The notes beneath the pieces are model-generated. The model had not been told where the DNA came from. It did no database searches and saw only the letters and a list, made by a program, of their open reading frames with translations. Position numbers and translations under genes: made by a program. A stretch of DNA of 64,000 bases from JAPLJC01 sp963697965 (GTDB taxonomy: Bacteria; Desulfobacterota; Desulfobaccia; Desulfobaccales; 0-14-0-80-60-11), in the NCBI GenBank assembly GCA_963697965.1, contig OY969108.1:186001-250000 (forward strand), read 5' to 3'. Of this stretch, positions 1-7,291 are shown in pieces (within the stretch, counting starts at the first letter, position 1; every line of letters starts with the position of its first letter).

Positions 1-1
1 A

Positions 2-766
2 GCCAAAGTCCATACCGCCTGGTTAAAACCCGATACTGAATATGAGAACGCTTACGTCACCTTCGCTGAGAAAATTCTGGCCCGCTCAGAAGCCAACGCC
101 TTTCTGAAAGAATTTATCCCGTTTTGCCGGAGAGTTTCTCACTACGGGATACTCAACTCCCTCTCCCAGACACTGATCAAGGTTACCTCACCCGGTGTGC
201 CTGATTTCTATCAGGGATCCGAACTCTGGGACCTGAGCTTGGTGGATCCTGACAATCGCCGGGCGGTAGATTTTGAAAAAAGGCGCGCTATGCTGGCAGG
301 CATCCGTGAACAGGATGATGCCGATATTGGCCGACTGGTCCAAGATCTCCTTGCCACGAGGGAGGATGGAAAGATTAAACTCTTTCTCATTTATCGGGCG
401 CTCAAAGCAAAAAAAGCACATCGAGAGATCTTCCGTTCCGGCGCTTATCTTCCCCTTGAGTCAGCGGGAAGATTCAGGAGCCATGTCATCACCTTTGCAT
501 GGAGGCATCAGCGGCAATGGGCCCTGGTCATTGCTCCAAGGTTTCTCAGCCATCTGATTCAAGAGGGAGATTTGCCTCTGGGGAGAAAAGTATGGCAGGA
601 CACAGAGGTGATAATGCCTAGCGGGGCACCTGCAGCCTGGCGGAATGTTATCACGAGCGAGGTATTTTCTGCGGGCAAGACATTGCCTGTCGGAGACGCA
701 TTACTCAGTTTTCCAGTGGCATTGCTCATGGGCGAAGGAAAGGAAGAGTATGTGCAAATCGCTTAA
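2..766 (+). CDS. treY: Malto-oligosyltrehalose synthase, C-terminal part (TreY), cut by window edge
   Basis: The frame is open from base 2 without a start, so this is the last 254 residues of a longer protein. TreY is a GH13 enzyme that isomerises the reducing-end glucose of maltodextrins to a trehalosyl unit, which TreZ then releases. The segment around SPGVPDFYQGSELWDLSL, followed by DPDNRRAVDF, is the conserved TreY C-terminal signature, and a carbohydrate-binding beta domain follows. The next two genes also concern trehalose, which supports the call. The intact enzyme is usually 800-1000 residues, so most of it lies upstream of the window. Confidence 0.9.
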   Translation, partial: AKVHTAWLKPDTEYENAYVTFAEKILARSEANAFLKEFIPFCRRVSHYGILNSLSQTLIKVTSPGVPDFYQGSELWDLSLVDPDNRRAVDFEKRRAMLAGIREQDDADIGRLVQDLLATREDGKIKLFLIYRALKAKKAHREIFRSGAYLPLESAGRFRSHVITFAWRHQRQWALVIAPRFLSHLIQEGDLPLGRKVWQDTEVIMPSGAPAAWRNVITSEVFSAGKTLPVGDALLSFPVALLMGEGKEEYVQIA

Positions 767-863
767 ATGGCGCCGCTCCGGCGGTGTTCCCAGGCGGCCG
801 GCCCACTGCCGAATCAATGCGTATCAACCTATCAAAGTAATTCTATGAACTTGTGGGGGTAAG

Positions 864-1535
864 ATGTCTACAAAAGCCAAACGTGAACCATTTTCCGTCA
901 AAGACTGTGCGCTGGTGACCATAGCAACCGGGAAGATGGCCCAAAACCTAAAGGAAATGAGAGAGCATTTGCTTAATATCCATCTCGGGAGCATATACTA
1001 TCATTTTTGGGGCGGGCTCTTGAGGCCCAGGTTCGATGAACCTGAATACAACAACGATTTTGCTGAATGGGTTCATCATGCCCTTCAAGACAATATCCTT
1101 GCGGAACGATTATCTGTTATCGACCCCGATCCTTTTGTAAATCTGGAATCCTTGCGCCATGAGCTGCTCGAAGTCATCGACCAGAGGTTGGATGAGATCG
1201 GAACGCTTACCTGGGCCAAGCCCGACATGCAGTTTAATTTTGTCCGCGCTCAAATGGTGGTTTTCGATACCCGCGGCAAAATTGAAGAGCCGGAGGAATT
1301 GGTGGAGGCTATGCCCAAAATGTCCGTGGGAAGCATATTTTATCATTTTATCGATGCGAGGCGCCGCAGCCCTGAAATGATGGACGATTTCCGCACCTGG
1401 TTGAGGTCTTGCGGTGATGATGACCTTTGCTCACAAGTGGCTGCAGTTGATCCCTATTTTGGCTCTCTCGTGGAATTGCGCGAGCAACTGACGGATCTGT
1501 TCACAAAATATTTTTTTCGGGGAGTGACTGGATGA
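864..1535 (+). CDS. DUF5752 family protein with internal duplication
   Basis: A 223-residue soluble protein of unknown function that fits the DUF5752 family. Two related halves are visible: residues about 42-105 (GSIYYHFWGGLLRPRF, then a WV helix, IDPDPF and a leucine-rich helix) and about 152-215 (GSIFYHF, then WL, VDPYF and a matching helix). The gene ends with a 4-bp ATGA overlap into treT, so the two are translationally coupled. Known context of this family beside trehalose glycosyltransferases suggests a partner or regulatory role; no catalytic motif is seen. ATG 864 follows a GGGGGTAAG stretch that can serve as ribosome binding site. Confidence 0.75.
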   Translation: MSTKAKREPFSVKDCALVTIATGKMAQNLKEMREHLLNIHLGSIYYHFWGGLLRPRFDEPEYNNDFAEWVHHALQDNILAERLSVIDPDPFVNLESLRHELLEVIDQRLDEIGTLTWAKPDMQFNFVRAQMVVFDTRGKIEEPEELVEAMPKMSVGSIFYHFIDARRRSPEMMDDFRTWLRSCGDDDLCSQVAAVDPYFGSLVELREQLTDLFTKYFFRGVTG

Positions 1536-2785
1536 CATCTATTCAAGATTATGTGGCAGTGACCGGAGAAAATGTGATCGATCAACTCCGTCAACTTGCC
1601 AGGCCATTAAAAGGCATGAAGGTAGTGCACGTCAACTCCACTCATGTAGGTGGCGGCGTCGCGGAAATTTTGAGCAAGCTGGTTCCCCTCCAGAAAGATC
1701 TGGGCCTCGATGTGCGGTGGGAAGTAATGCAAGGGGAAGAGGCATTTTTCCAGGTCACCAAGAGCTTCCACAACGCCTTACAAGGCATACCCGTCCAGCT
1801 GGGGTATGAGTTTTTCAAGGTTTACGAGGAAACCGGCGCGCAAAACTCGGAAGAGCTCCGTTCGATCCTTGAGGAAGCCGACATAGTTGTTATACATGAT
1901 CCGCAGCCGCTGCCCCTCTTGAGGTCATGCCCAAACCGAAAAGGCAAGTGGATCTGGCGATGTCATATCGACCTGAGCCATCCTTATCGCCCGGTGTGGC
2001 AATACTTGCGTAACTATGTCAGGGAATACGATGCGAGTATTTTTTCCCTGGCGGATTTTGCCCAACCCTTGCCGCACATCCAGTATCTGATGCCGCCTAG
2101 TATCGACCCTCTCAGCGAAAAAAACATGGATCTGACCCCGGAGGAGGTCCAGGCCGCCAAACTTCAATTCGGTCTGGACCCCGATAGACTGATAATGCTC
2201 CAGGTCTCACGATTTGATCGGTTCAAGGATCCTCTAGGCGTAATTAAATCATATCGATTGGTCAAGTCTTTCGCTCCGTCACTGCAATTGGTCCTCGCCG
2301 GCGGTGAAGCCACCGATGACCCCGAAGGCGCCGCGGTTCTGGCCGAGGTTCGTAATGAGGCCGGCGGCGATAAGGACATCCACGTGCTGCTTTTACCTCC
2401 GGATGCCCATGTCACGATTAATGCCTTGCAGCGAGGCGCGGACCTGGTGGTGCAAAAATCTCTCAAAGAAGGTTTCGGCCTCACCGTGACTGAGGCCCTA
2501 TGGAAAGGAAAACCGGTAATTGGCGGCGATGCGGGGGGAATTCGGCTTCAAGTAGTGAACCATCACACAGGGTTCCTGGTTAAGACTCCGGAGGGAGCTG
2601 CTTTACGCGCCAGATATCTCTTGCGTCACCCTGATAAAGCCCTGGAAATGGGTCGTATAGCAAAAGAATTGGTCCGGCAAAATTTTCTGCTGACCAGAAA
2701 TTTGCAGGAGTATTTGAGCATTTTGGTGGCCCTTATATATGGAGACCAGGAGCGGATAGAACTACAACTGAAATCCGCACGGTGA
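1532..2785 (+). CDS. treT: Trehalose glycosyltransferring synthase (TreT-like, GT4)
   Basis: A 417-residue GT-B fold glycosyltransferase. TreT makes trehalose from NDP-glucose and glucose in one step. The N-terminal HVNSTHVGGGVAEIL (residues 33-47) is the hallmark of TreT/trehalose phosphorylase-type enzymes. The C-terminal half carries the GT4 EX7E-type donor site around KEGFGLTVTEAL (about residue 311) followed by KGKPVIGGDAGG. No signal peptide or membrane segment, so cytoplasmic. It is coupled to the DUF5752 gene by a 4-bp overlap and follows treY, giving the cell both the maltodextrin and the transferase route to trehalose. Reaction direction and donor nucleotide cannot be read from sequence. 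Confidence 0.85.
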   Translation: MTSIQDYVAVTGENVIDQLRQLARPLKGMKVVHVNSTHVGGGVAEILSKLVPLQKDLGLDVRWEVMQGEEAFFQVTKSFHNALQGIPVQLGYEFFKVYEETGAQNSEELRSILEEADIVVIHDPQPLPLLRSCPNRKGKWIWRCHIDLSHPYRPVWQYLRNYVREYDASIFSLADFAQPLPHIQYLMPPSIDPLSEKNMDLTPEEVQAAKLQFGLDPDRLIMLQVSRFDRFKDPLGVIKSYRLVKSFAPSLQLVLAGGEATDDPEGAAVLAEVRNEAGGDKDIHVLLLPPDAHVTINALQRGADLVVQKSLKEGFGLTVTEALWKGKPVIGGDAGGIRLQVVNHHTGFLVKTPEGAALRARYLLRHPDKALEMGRIAKELVRQNFLLTRNLQEYLSILVALIYGDQERIELQLKSAR

Positions 2786-3084
2786 TGGACCACAGGACTT
2801 TCAAGGCTTGTACTATTTCCTTTAATTCGGGCCCAAGCGAGCGCAACTGTGGTGCTGTCCCCAGAACTAGTGTGGATGGTCAGGTCCTCAGGTCGCAAAA
2901 GTGGTAAAACTTTAGGCAGAAACGCCTGATGATCGAAACTCTGACACGAAAAAATGAAACGTTGGCAGGGCAAAATTCTAACCTCACCAGCAAGAGGAAA
3001 AGTCGGAGGCGCTTGAAGAAGAAACTTAACCTTCCTTTCCGGGGTTAAACTCGGGGAGAGAGGTTCCCAAAACCATTTTTGGAC
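2786..3084. other. Intergenic stretch with one weak small reading frame
   Basis: No recognised gene. One basic, coiled-coil-like frame on the plus strand (2929-3048, 39 residues, starting MIETLTRKNETL and rich in Lys/Arg) could be a micro-protein or the decayed tail of a mobile-element gene. It has no clear ribosome binding site and is not called as a gene. Confidence 0.3.
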
Positions 3085-3115
3085 TGCGGTGGTCGAGGCT
3101 GCCGCAAAATCTCGG
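3085..3115. repeat. Dispersed palindromic repeat, copy 1 (degenerate)
   Basis: TGCGGTGG, a short spacer, then GGCTGCCGCAAAATCTCGG. It matches the better copies at 32729 and 50208 on the opposite orientation. It lies just upstream of the hypothetical gene at 3149, which is one reason for choosing a start downstream of it. Confidence 0.6.
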
Positions 3116-3148
3116 GGTTATAGTTCGGCGATGGACTCGGAAAGATTA

Positions 3149-3544
3149 ATGTCCCGGCATCCTCTCAATAACGGGCTGACCCTGGAGTTTTGGGACTACT
3201 CCCGGCCGATAGCCGGCGACCGCTGGTTCGTGCTTCTGGAGGTCCGGATCGCCATTCCGATTCGACCCGACACCCTGCCGCCGGAGCTGCGAGGGCAAGC
3301 CGACCAGGTCAAGGAGGCGTTGGGGGACGAACTTATCTTCTCCCACAAAGACGAGCGTAACTTTATTGCCGCAACGGAGGCCCCCAAAATCCTCAAGGGC
3401 ATGCAGGATAGGTTTTTGGACATGGCGCCCGCTTACTTCGGGCATCCTGACTTTGCCACCAAGTTAATCCGAGGAAAATTTGCGGAAAAGCAAGAACTGC
3501 AGCGCTGGCAGCGTTTAGATACTCGACAGGTCGACCATTCATGA
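3149..3544 (+). CDS. Conserved-looking hypothetical protein
   Basis: 131 residues from ATG 3149 (MSRHPLNNGLTLEFWDY); an in-frame ATG at 3131 would add six residues. The 3149 start has a CGGAAAG element at suitable distance and avoids the repeat upstream. The protein is soluble, mixed alpha/beta, with aromatic-rich DYSRPIAGDRW near the N terminus and APAYFGHPDFATKLIR near the C terminus. It resembles small uncharacterised proteins of sulfate reducers from memory, but no function can be given. Confidence 0.6.
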   Translation: MSRHPLNNGLTLEFWDYSRPIAGDRWFVLLEVRIAIPIRPDTLPPELRGQADQVKEALGDELIFSHKDERNFIAATEAPKILKGMQDRFLDMAPAYFGHPDFATKLIRGKFAEKQELQRWQRLDTRQVDHS

Positions 3545-3918
3545 CCTATACGGCTCCTGCTGTGGATTGCAGCGCTGGCTGGTAGAATTTAGCAGCTGGA
3601 GACCACTTCCCAAGACTTGGCTCCCCCAAAAATATAAGAGAGAGACATTAATCTGAAGACGCTTGTGGTCCTTGGCGTTGGTGAGGACCGCGGCTAGCAG
3701 CTTGTGCATGTTGGACGATAAAGCCCCGGTGCCAGCTGGAAGGGAACGGGCCAAAGGCGGGGATAGCGTTCTAAGCTATAAGGCCAAGACCGAGGCATAG
3801 GGGCCAGAAACAGCCTTGTGACCCGTGCAGGCGAAGTGTGGTTCGGTAGATGAAAGGGCAGCCTTGGGACTGGGCGCCTGGGCGCCTGTTCTTCTTTCAC
3901 GCCAAAGCATCCCTCAAT
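3545..3918. other. Intergenic stretch, no gene seen
   Basis: 374 bases between the hypothetical gene and the attachment region. Frames on both strands are short and lack coding character; no RNA gene or terminator was recognised. Confidence 0.5.
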
Positions 3919-3973
3919 ATGCTAGCCAAAATGCTAGCCAGAAATAAAAATGGGATTAGCCGCTTTGGCTAAC
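3919..3973. repeat. Left cluster of putative integrase arm-type repeats
   Basis: ATGCTAGCC occurs at 3919-3927 and 3931-3939 (12 bp apart), GATTAGCC at 3954-3961 and an inverted GGCTAAC at 3967-3973. The last two form a small hairpin. The same core (GTTAGCC) is repeated three times on the other side of the tRNA fragments, as expected for arm sites bound by the integrase N-terminal domain. Direct sequence observation; function inferred. Confidence 0.55.
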
Positions 3974-3986
3974 CCCTTGTTATTTA

Positions 3987-4033
3987 TGGTGGGCCGTCGG
4001 AGACTCGAACTCCGAACCTAGTGATTAAGAGCC
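3987..4033 (-). pseudogene. tRNA-Lys(CTT) 3' fragment (att remnant)
   Basis: On the minus strand the segment runs from the anticodon loop CTCTTAA (anticodon CTT, plus-strand 4027-4029) through an intact T arm (CGGAG TTCGAGT CTCCG) to the acceptor strand ending ACCA at 3987. The 5' side of the anticodon stem does not pair, and D arm and 5' acceptor strand are missing, so homology stops in the anticodon stem-loop. That is a usual crossover point of tyrosine integrases, so this is read as one att half rather than a working tRNA. Confidence 0.8.
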
Positions 4034-4124
4034 ATGGGAAGGATGATACCAAGAAAATGGTACCCCAATTGGTACCCATAAACAAATATGTGGTTAGCTA
4101 TATCAGATAAGTATTCGATATTGC

Positions 4125-4174
4125 TGGAGCCGGCATGGGGATTCGAACCCCAGACCTGCTGATTACGAATCAGC
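4125..4174 (-). pseudogene. tRNA-Thr(CGT) 3' fragment (second att remnant)
   Basis: Minus strand: complete anticodon stem-loop (GCTGA TTCGTAA TCAGC, anticodon CGT at plus-strand 4165-4167), T arm with GGTTCGAATCCCC, and acceptor strand GCCGGCTCCA whose end is at 4125. Sequence 5' of the anticodon stem does not form a D arm or a GCCGGC acceptor strand. A second, different tRNA fragment 90 bp from the first suggests successive integrations at two tRNA targets, or a rearranged junction. Confidence 0.75.
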
Positions 4175-4312
4175 GCAATGCCCCTTTCAATCTGTTTCAG
4201 ACAACTTCATAAAATATCAGGTGCCACACAAAATACCTTGACAAAATAAGTTGTTATATATATTTTAGTTTCACAGGAGCTCACTGGGTTTCGCTCACTG
4301 CCACACCAAAAA

Positions 4313-4344
4313 TGTTAGCCCAGGTGTTAGCCCTGACGTTAGCC
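4313..4344 (+). repeat. Right cluster of putative integrase arm-type repeats
   Basis: TGTTAGCC at 4313-4320, again at 4325-4332, and CGTTAGCC at 4337-4344: three copies at exact 12-bp spacing, ending 19 bp before the integrase start. They share the TAGCC core with repeats at 3919-3973. Confidence 0.6.
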
Positions 4345-4363
4345 AAGAATAGAGGGTGCTTAA

Positions 4364-5650
4364 ATGAAGAACGGTGCCGGAAAGAAACTTACCGACTTCC
4401 AATTACGGAACCTTAAGGCTGGCCCGAAGCGGTATATCGAATGGGAACCCCACGGCCTGGGGGTGCGAGTGACCCCCAAAGGTGCCAAGAGCTTTGTCTT
4501 TGTATACCGATTTGGCGGAAAGCTCAGGATGATGACCCTACACAATGAGGCCGGAAAGACTACTTATCCAGCTATAACCTTGGCCGAGGCACATGAAGCA
4601 CACAGAGACGCCCAGGACAAACTTAATAAGGGGATTGACCCTGGGGCCAAAGCCATTACCGAACGTGAGGAAGAGCGTGAAGCTCCCACCGTGGCAAAAT
4701 TAGCCGATATGTTCAGGAAGGACTACCTTGAAGACCCAAGCCGTGAACTTTCATCCAAAACCATTCGAGAATATAGTCGTATCTTGAAGAAAGATGTTAT
4801 CCCTGCATGGGGTGACCGGAAAGTCAGAGACATCACACGCTCTGACGTTAAGGCCCTCTTACAGCCAATTCGTAAGCGGGGTCCTTATATGCATAACCGC
4901 ACCTTGGCTGCTATCTCCAAGCTGTTTAGCTATGCGACCTATAATCTTGAAATCATGTCGAGTTCACCGTGCATTAAGATTGAACGTGCCCCCGAAAGGC
5001 CACGTGAGCGGTACTTGACGCCAGAGGAGATTAAGGCATTCTGGAATTATTTAGACGGCGCAAAGATGTCTGAAGGAATCAAACTTGCCCTCAAGCTGCA
5101 ACTGGTTACGGGGCAACGTAAATGCGAAATTGTGGGAGCCGAATGGCATGAAGTCAACCTAATTGAACGGATATGGACAATTCCCAGGGAGAAGGCAAAG
5201 AACAAGCAGACGCACCGGGTTGCCTTGTCAGACTTTGCGATTCAACTCCTTCAAGAAGCCCAGGTTCTGGCCGGTGATGATACAAGGTGGGTATTCCCTT
5301 CTAATGTTAAAGAGGACAAACACATTCATCCGGAGAGCATTAACCATGCCCTGAGAAGACAGGAGCAGGTTTTAGTCAAGTTCGGCCCCCATGATTTGCG
5401 GCGCACGGCAAGCACCCTCATGGCCGGTGAATTGGTAGGAGTTGAGGAAAACATAATCTCCAAGGTGCTGAATCATAAAAAGAAAGGTGTGACGTCCATC
5501 CATTACAACCTGTACAGCTATGACCGGGAGAAGCGCCAGGCCATGGAAAGTTGGGAGAAAGCACTTCGGGAAATCTTAGAAGGAACCATCTCCGAGGATA
5601 CCCCGGTTCCTGACAACGTTATATCCATCACCAGGGCTCCCGGGGGTTGA
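4364..5650 (+). CDS. P4-type tyrosine integrase
   Basis: 428 residues. The N terminus (GLGVRVTPKGAKSFVFVYRF, residues 31-50) is the DUF4102 arm-binding domain, followed by a SAM-like core-binding domain (about 108-205) and the catalytic domain. The catalytic set is complete: R252 (LVTGQRKCE), H343 and R346 (HDLRR), H371 (NHKKKG) and nucleophile Y381 (HYNLYSYDREK). P4-type integrases insert elements into the 3' ends of tRNA genes, which fits the two tRNA fragments just upstream. Start ATG 4364 is preceded by GAGGGTG. Proximity of repeats to the start suggests the integrase could repress its own promoter. Confidence 0.92.
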   Translation: MKNGAGKKLTDFQLRNLKAGPKRYIEWEPHGLGVRVTPKGAKSFVFVYRFGGKLRMMTLHNEAGKTTYPAITLAEAHEAHRDAQDKLNKGIDPGAKAITEREEEREAPTVAKLADMFRKDYLEDPSRELSSKTIREYSRILKKDVIPAWGDRKVRDITRSDVKALLQPIRKRGPYMHNRTLAAISKLFSYATYNLEIMSSSPCIKIERAPERPRERYLTPEEIKAFWNYLDGAKMSEGIKLALKLQLVTGQRKCEIVGAEWHEVNLIERIWTIPREKAKNKQTHRVALSDFAIQLLQEAQVLAGDDTRWVFPSNVKEDKHIHPESINHALRRQEQVLVKFGPHDLRRTASTLMAGELVGVEENIISKVLNHKKKGVTSIHYNLYSYDREKRQAMESWEKALREILEGTISEDTPVPDNVISITRAPGG

Positions 5651-5769
5651 TAAGGGCAGGACATCGAACCGAGTTCCCATCCTCCCCGCTGATCACCGGA
5701 GGACAGGGCGGCAAATCCTCGGCCGGCTTGGGGGGATTTTTTCTGAGGGCCAGAAGAGGAGGTGGCACT

Positions 5770-6936
5770 ATGTCAGGAGATGACCGTTTTGTCCAGCCAA
5801 CCCCGCCTTTGTCAGGAGGTCTCGATAGTTGGCCCCCCGACCTTTTCGCCTTCGGTAATTGGCGCCGCCTCCAGGAACTCGGCTTAAAGTCCATAACAAT
5901 CGAGGATGAATATTACATTAGCGAACTACCTCGGGAATGGACCGCGGCTGAGCGGAAATATGCTCTCATCATCCGGGACCCCTTGACTTACAGATTCGAT
6001 AGAAAACTGCTGGAGTGGCTAAAGGACCAGAGCAATGAAAGGCTCACAGAAGAGGTAATAAATCTCGACCAGGAATTGGGAATGAAATGGAGTTTTGCTA
6101 TCGACATTCCCCGTGTGGTCATGGACAATTTAGAGGAAGCACTGTCTCGCATAGAAAAGGGCCACATCATCCGACCGTGGCGGCCAATCTTCGCCAATCC
6201 TCAAGCGATAAAAGATTTAAGAAAAACCTTTCCCCGTCCAGTCATAGATCCAAAAACACGCAAGATTATTATTACCGGCTATGAAACCGGCCTGATTGTT
6301 TGTGCGGCCCCCTTAATCCCCATTGCCTTTGACCCCACCAGGCTAACCCTTGCCGATGCTGACAGAGTTAAAAAAGCTGTTTGGAAGATAGTGAGGGCCG
6401 AGATAAAAAAATTGCAGGAGGGAAAGGGTCCAGGCTGGTCCCCGGTCGCCCCAAGCGGTGAACCGGAAGCATTAGCCGAGGTCCTGCGATGCCGCCCGGC
6501 GAATTTCGAGAAATATTTAAGACGGTACGATCTCCACTTGGCAACCGTGCCTTTTAGGGTGATAGCCTATTATGAATCAGCCATCGAAGACCCGGAAAGA
6601 CGGGAGGCAATCTACGAGAAAGTGATTGATACGAGAAAAAACCCGAAGGTCCGGCATAAGGTTAAAGGCGAGAGCGCGGCAAGAAAGGGCCATGACCTCA
6701 TACTTTTTGCGATTCACAGGAAAAAGTCCCTGGATGTTGAAGATAGGCTTTCGCTATTTGGGGTCTTCAAATGCCCTGTTCATAAGGACATAAAATGTTC
6801 AGACAACTGTGAATATATAGACACCTGTGAATATGTAGCTGGGTTCATAAAGAAATACAACAAATGGTTTAAGGACTCCTATCGACGGGAAAGTTTTATT
6901 CGGGAGCCTCGGGATACCGCCCAGAAGACCGACTGA
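5770..6936 (+). CDS. Hypothetical protein with C-terminal cysteine cluster
   Basis: 388 residues from ATG 5770, chosen because it follows AGAAGAGGAGG; the same frame is open further upstream but that part is low-complexity and unlike coding sequence. No family recognised. The body is mixed alpha/beta without membrane segments. Near the C terminus a CPVH, KCSDNC, DTC sequence of four to five Cys/His in about 25 residues could bind zinc. Position between integrase and replication genes suggests an element-specific DNA-binding, relaxase-like or replication accessory role, but this is only context. Confidence 0.6.
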   Translation: MSGDDRFVQPTPPLSGGLDSWPPDLFAFGNWRRLQELGLKSITIEDEYYISELPREWTAAERKYALIIRDPLTYRFDRKLLEWLKDQSNERLTEEVINLDQELGMKWSFAIDIPRVVMDNLEEALSRIEKGHIIRPWRPIFANPQAIKDLRKTFPRPVIDPKTRKIIITGYETGLIVCAAPLIPIAFDPTRLTLADADRVKKAVWKIVRAEIKKLQEGKGPGWSPVAPSGEPEALAEVLRCRPANFEKYLRRYDLHLATVPFRVIAYYESAIEDPERREAIYEKVIDTRKNPKVRHKVKGESAARKGHDLILFAIHRKKSLDVEDRLSLFGVFKCPVHKDIKCSDNCEYIDTCEYVAGFIKKYNKWFKDSYRRESFIREPRDTAQKTD

Positions 6937-7078
6937 GTATTTTTCCCCTACATTAAGCCACCTTTCCCTTCTATCCACTCCAACGCCGCTCTGCCCGCAA
7001 TTGGAAACTTTTCGCCCGAGTTTGTTTCCTACTTTTTATTGGTAGGTAGCAGAACAATTTGGGTTGAAGAGGTGCAAA

Positions 7079-7288
7079 ATGCCAAAACAGGTTCTTCGCA
7101 TTGGAGACGTTGTCGCGGATTATGGCCTATCTCGTACTTCTATCTGGAGAAAGGAGAAGTTAGGGACTTTCCCGAAGCGTGTACGACTCGGGGCTGGCAG
7201 AGCCGTTGGTTGGCGTCGGAGTGATCTTGAAGAATGGCTCAAAGGACTGGGAGGGCAAGAGAACGACCAGGACAGAGAGCGGGCATAG
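7079..7288 (+). CDS. AlpA-family / MerR-like HTH regulator (excisionase type)
   Basis: 69 residues from ATG 7079 (GAAGAGG upstream); a TTG at 7064 would add five residues. The pattern LRIGDVVADYGLSRTSIWRKEK, a charged loop and GWRRSDLEEWL is the typical AlpA/DNA-binding-domain-17 layout: winged helix with a turn that reads the DNA. In P4-like elements AlpA activates the integrase and acts as directionality factor. It ends only 3 bp before the primase gene, so both are probably co-transcribed. Confidence 0.8.
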   Translation: MPKQVLRIGDVVADYGLSRTSIWRKEKLGTFPKRVRLGAGRAVGWRRSDLEEWLKGLGGQENDQDRERA

Positions 7289-7291
7289 GCC

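Noticed and set aside
3987..4174. Two functional tRNA genes
   Set aside because: Both lack the 5' half (D arm and acceptor strand), so they cannot fold as tRNAs.
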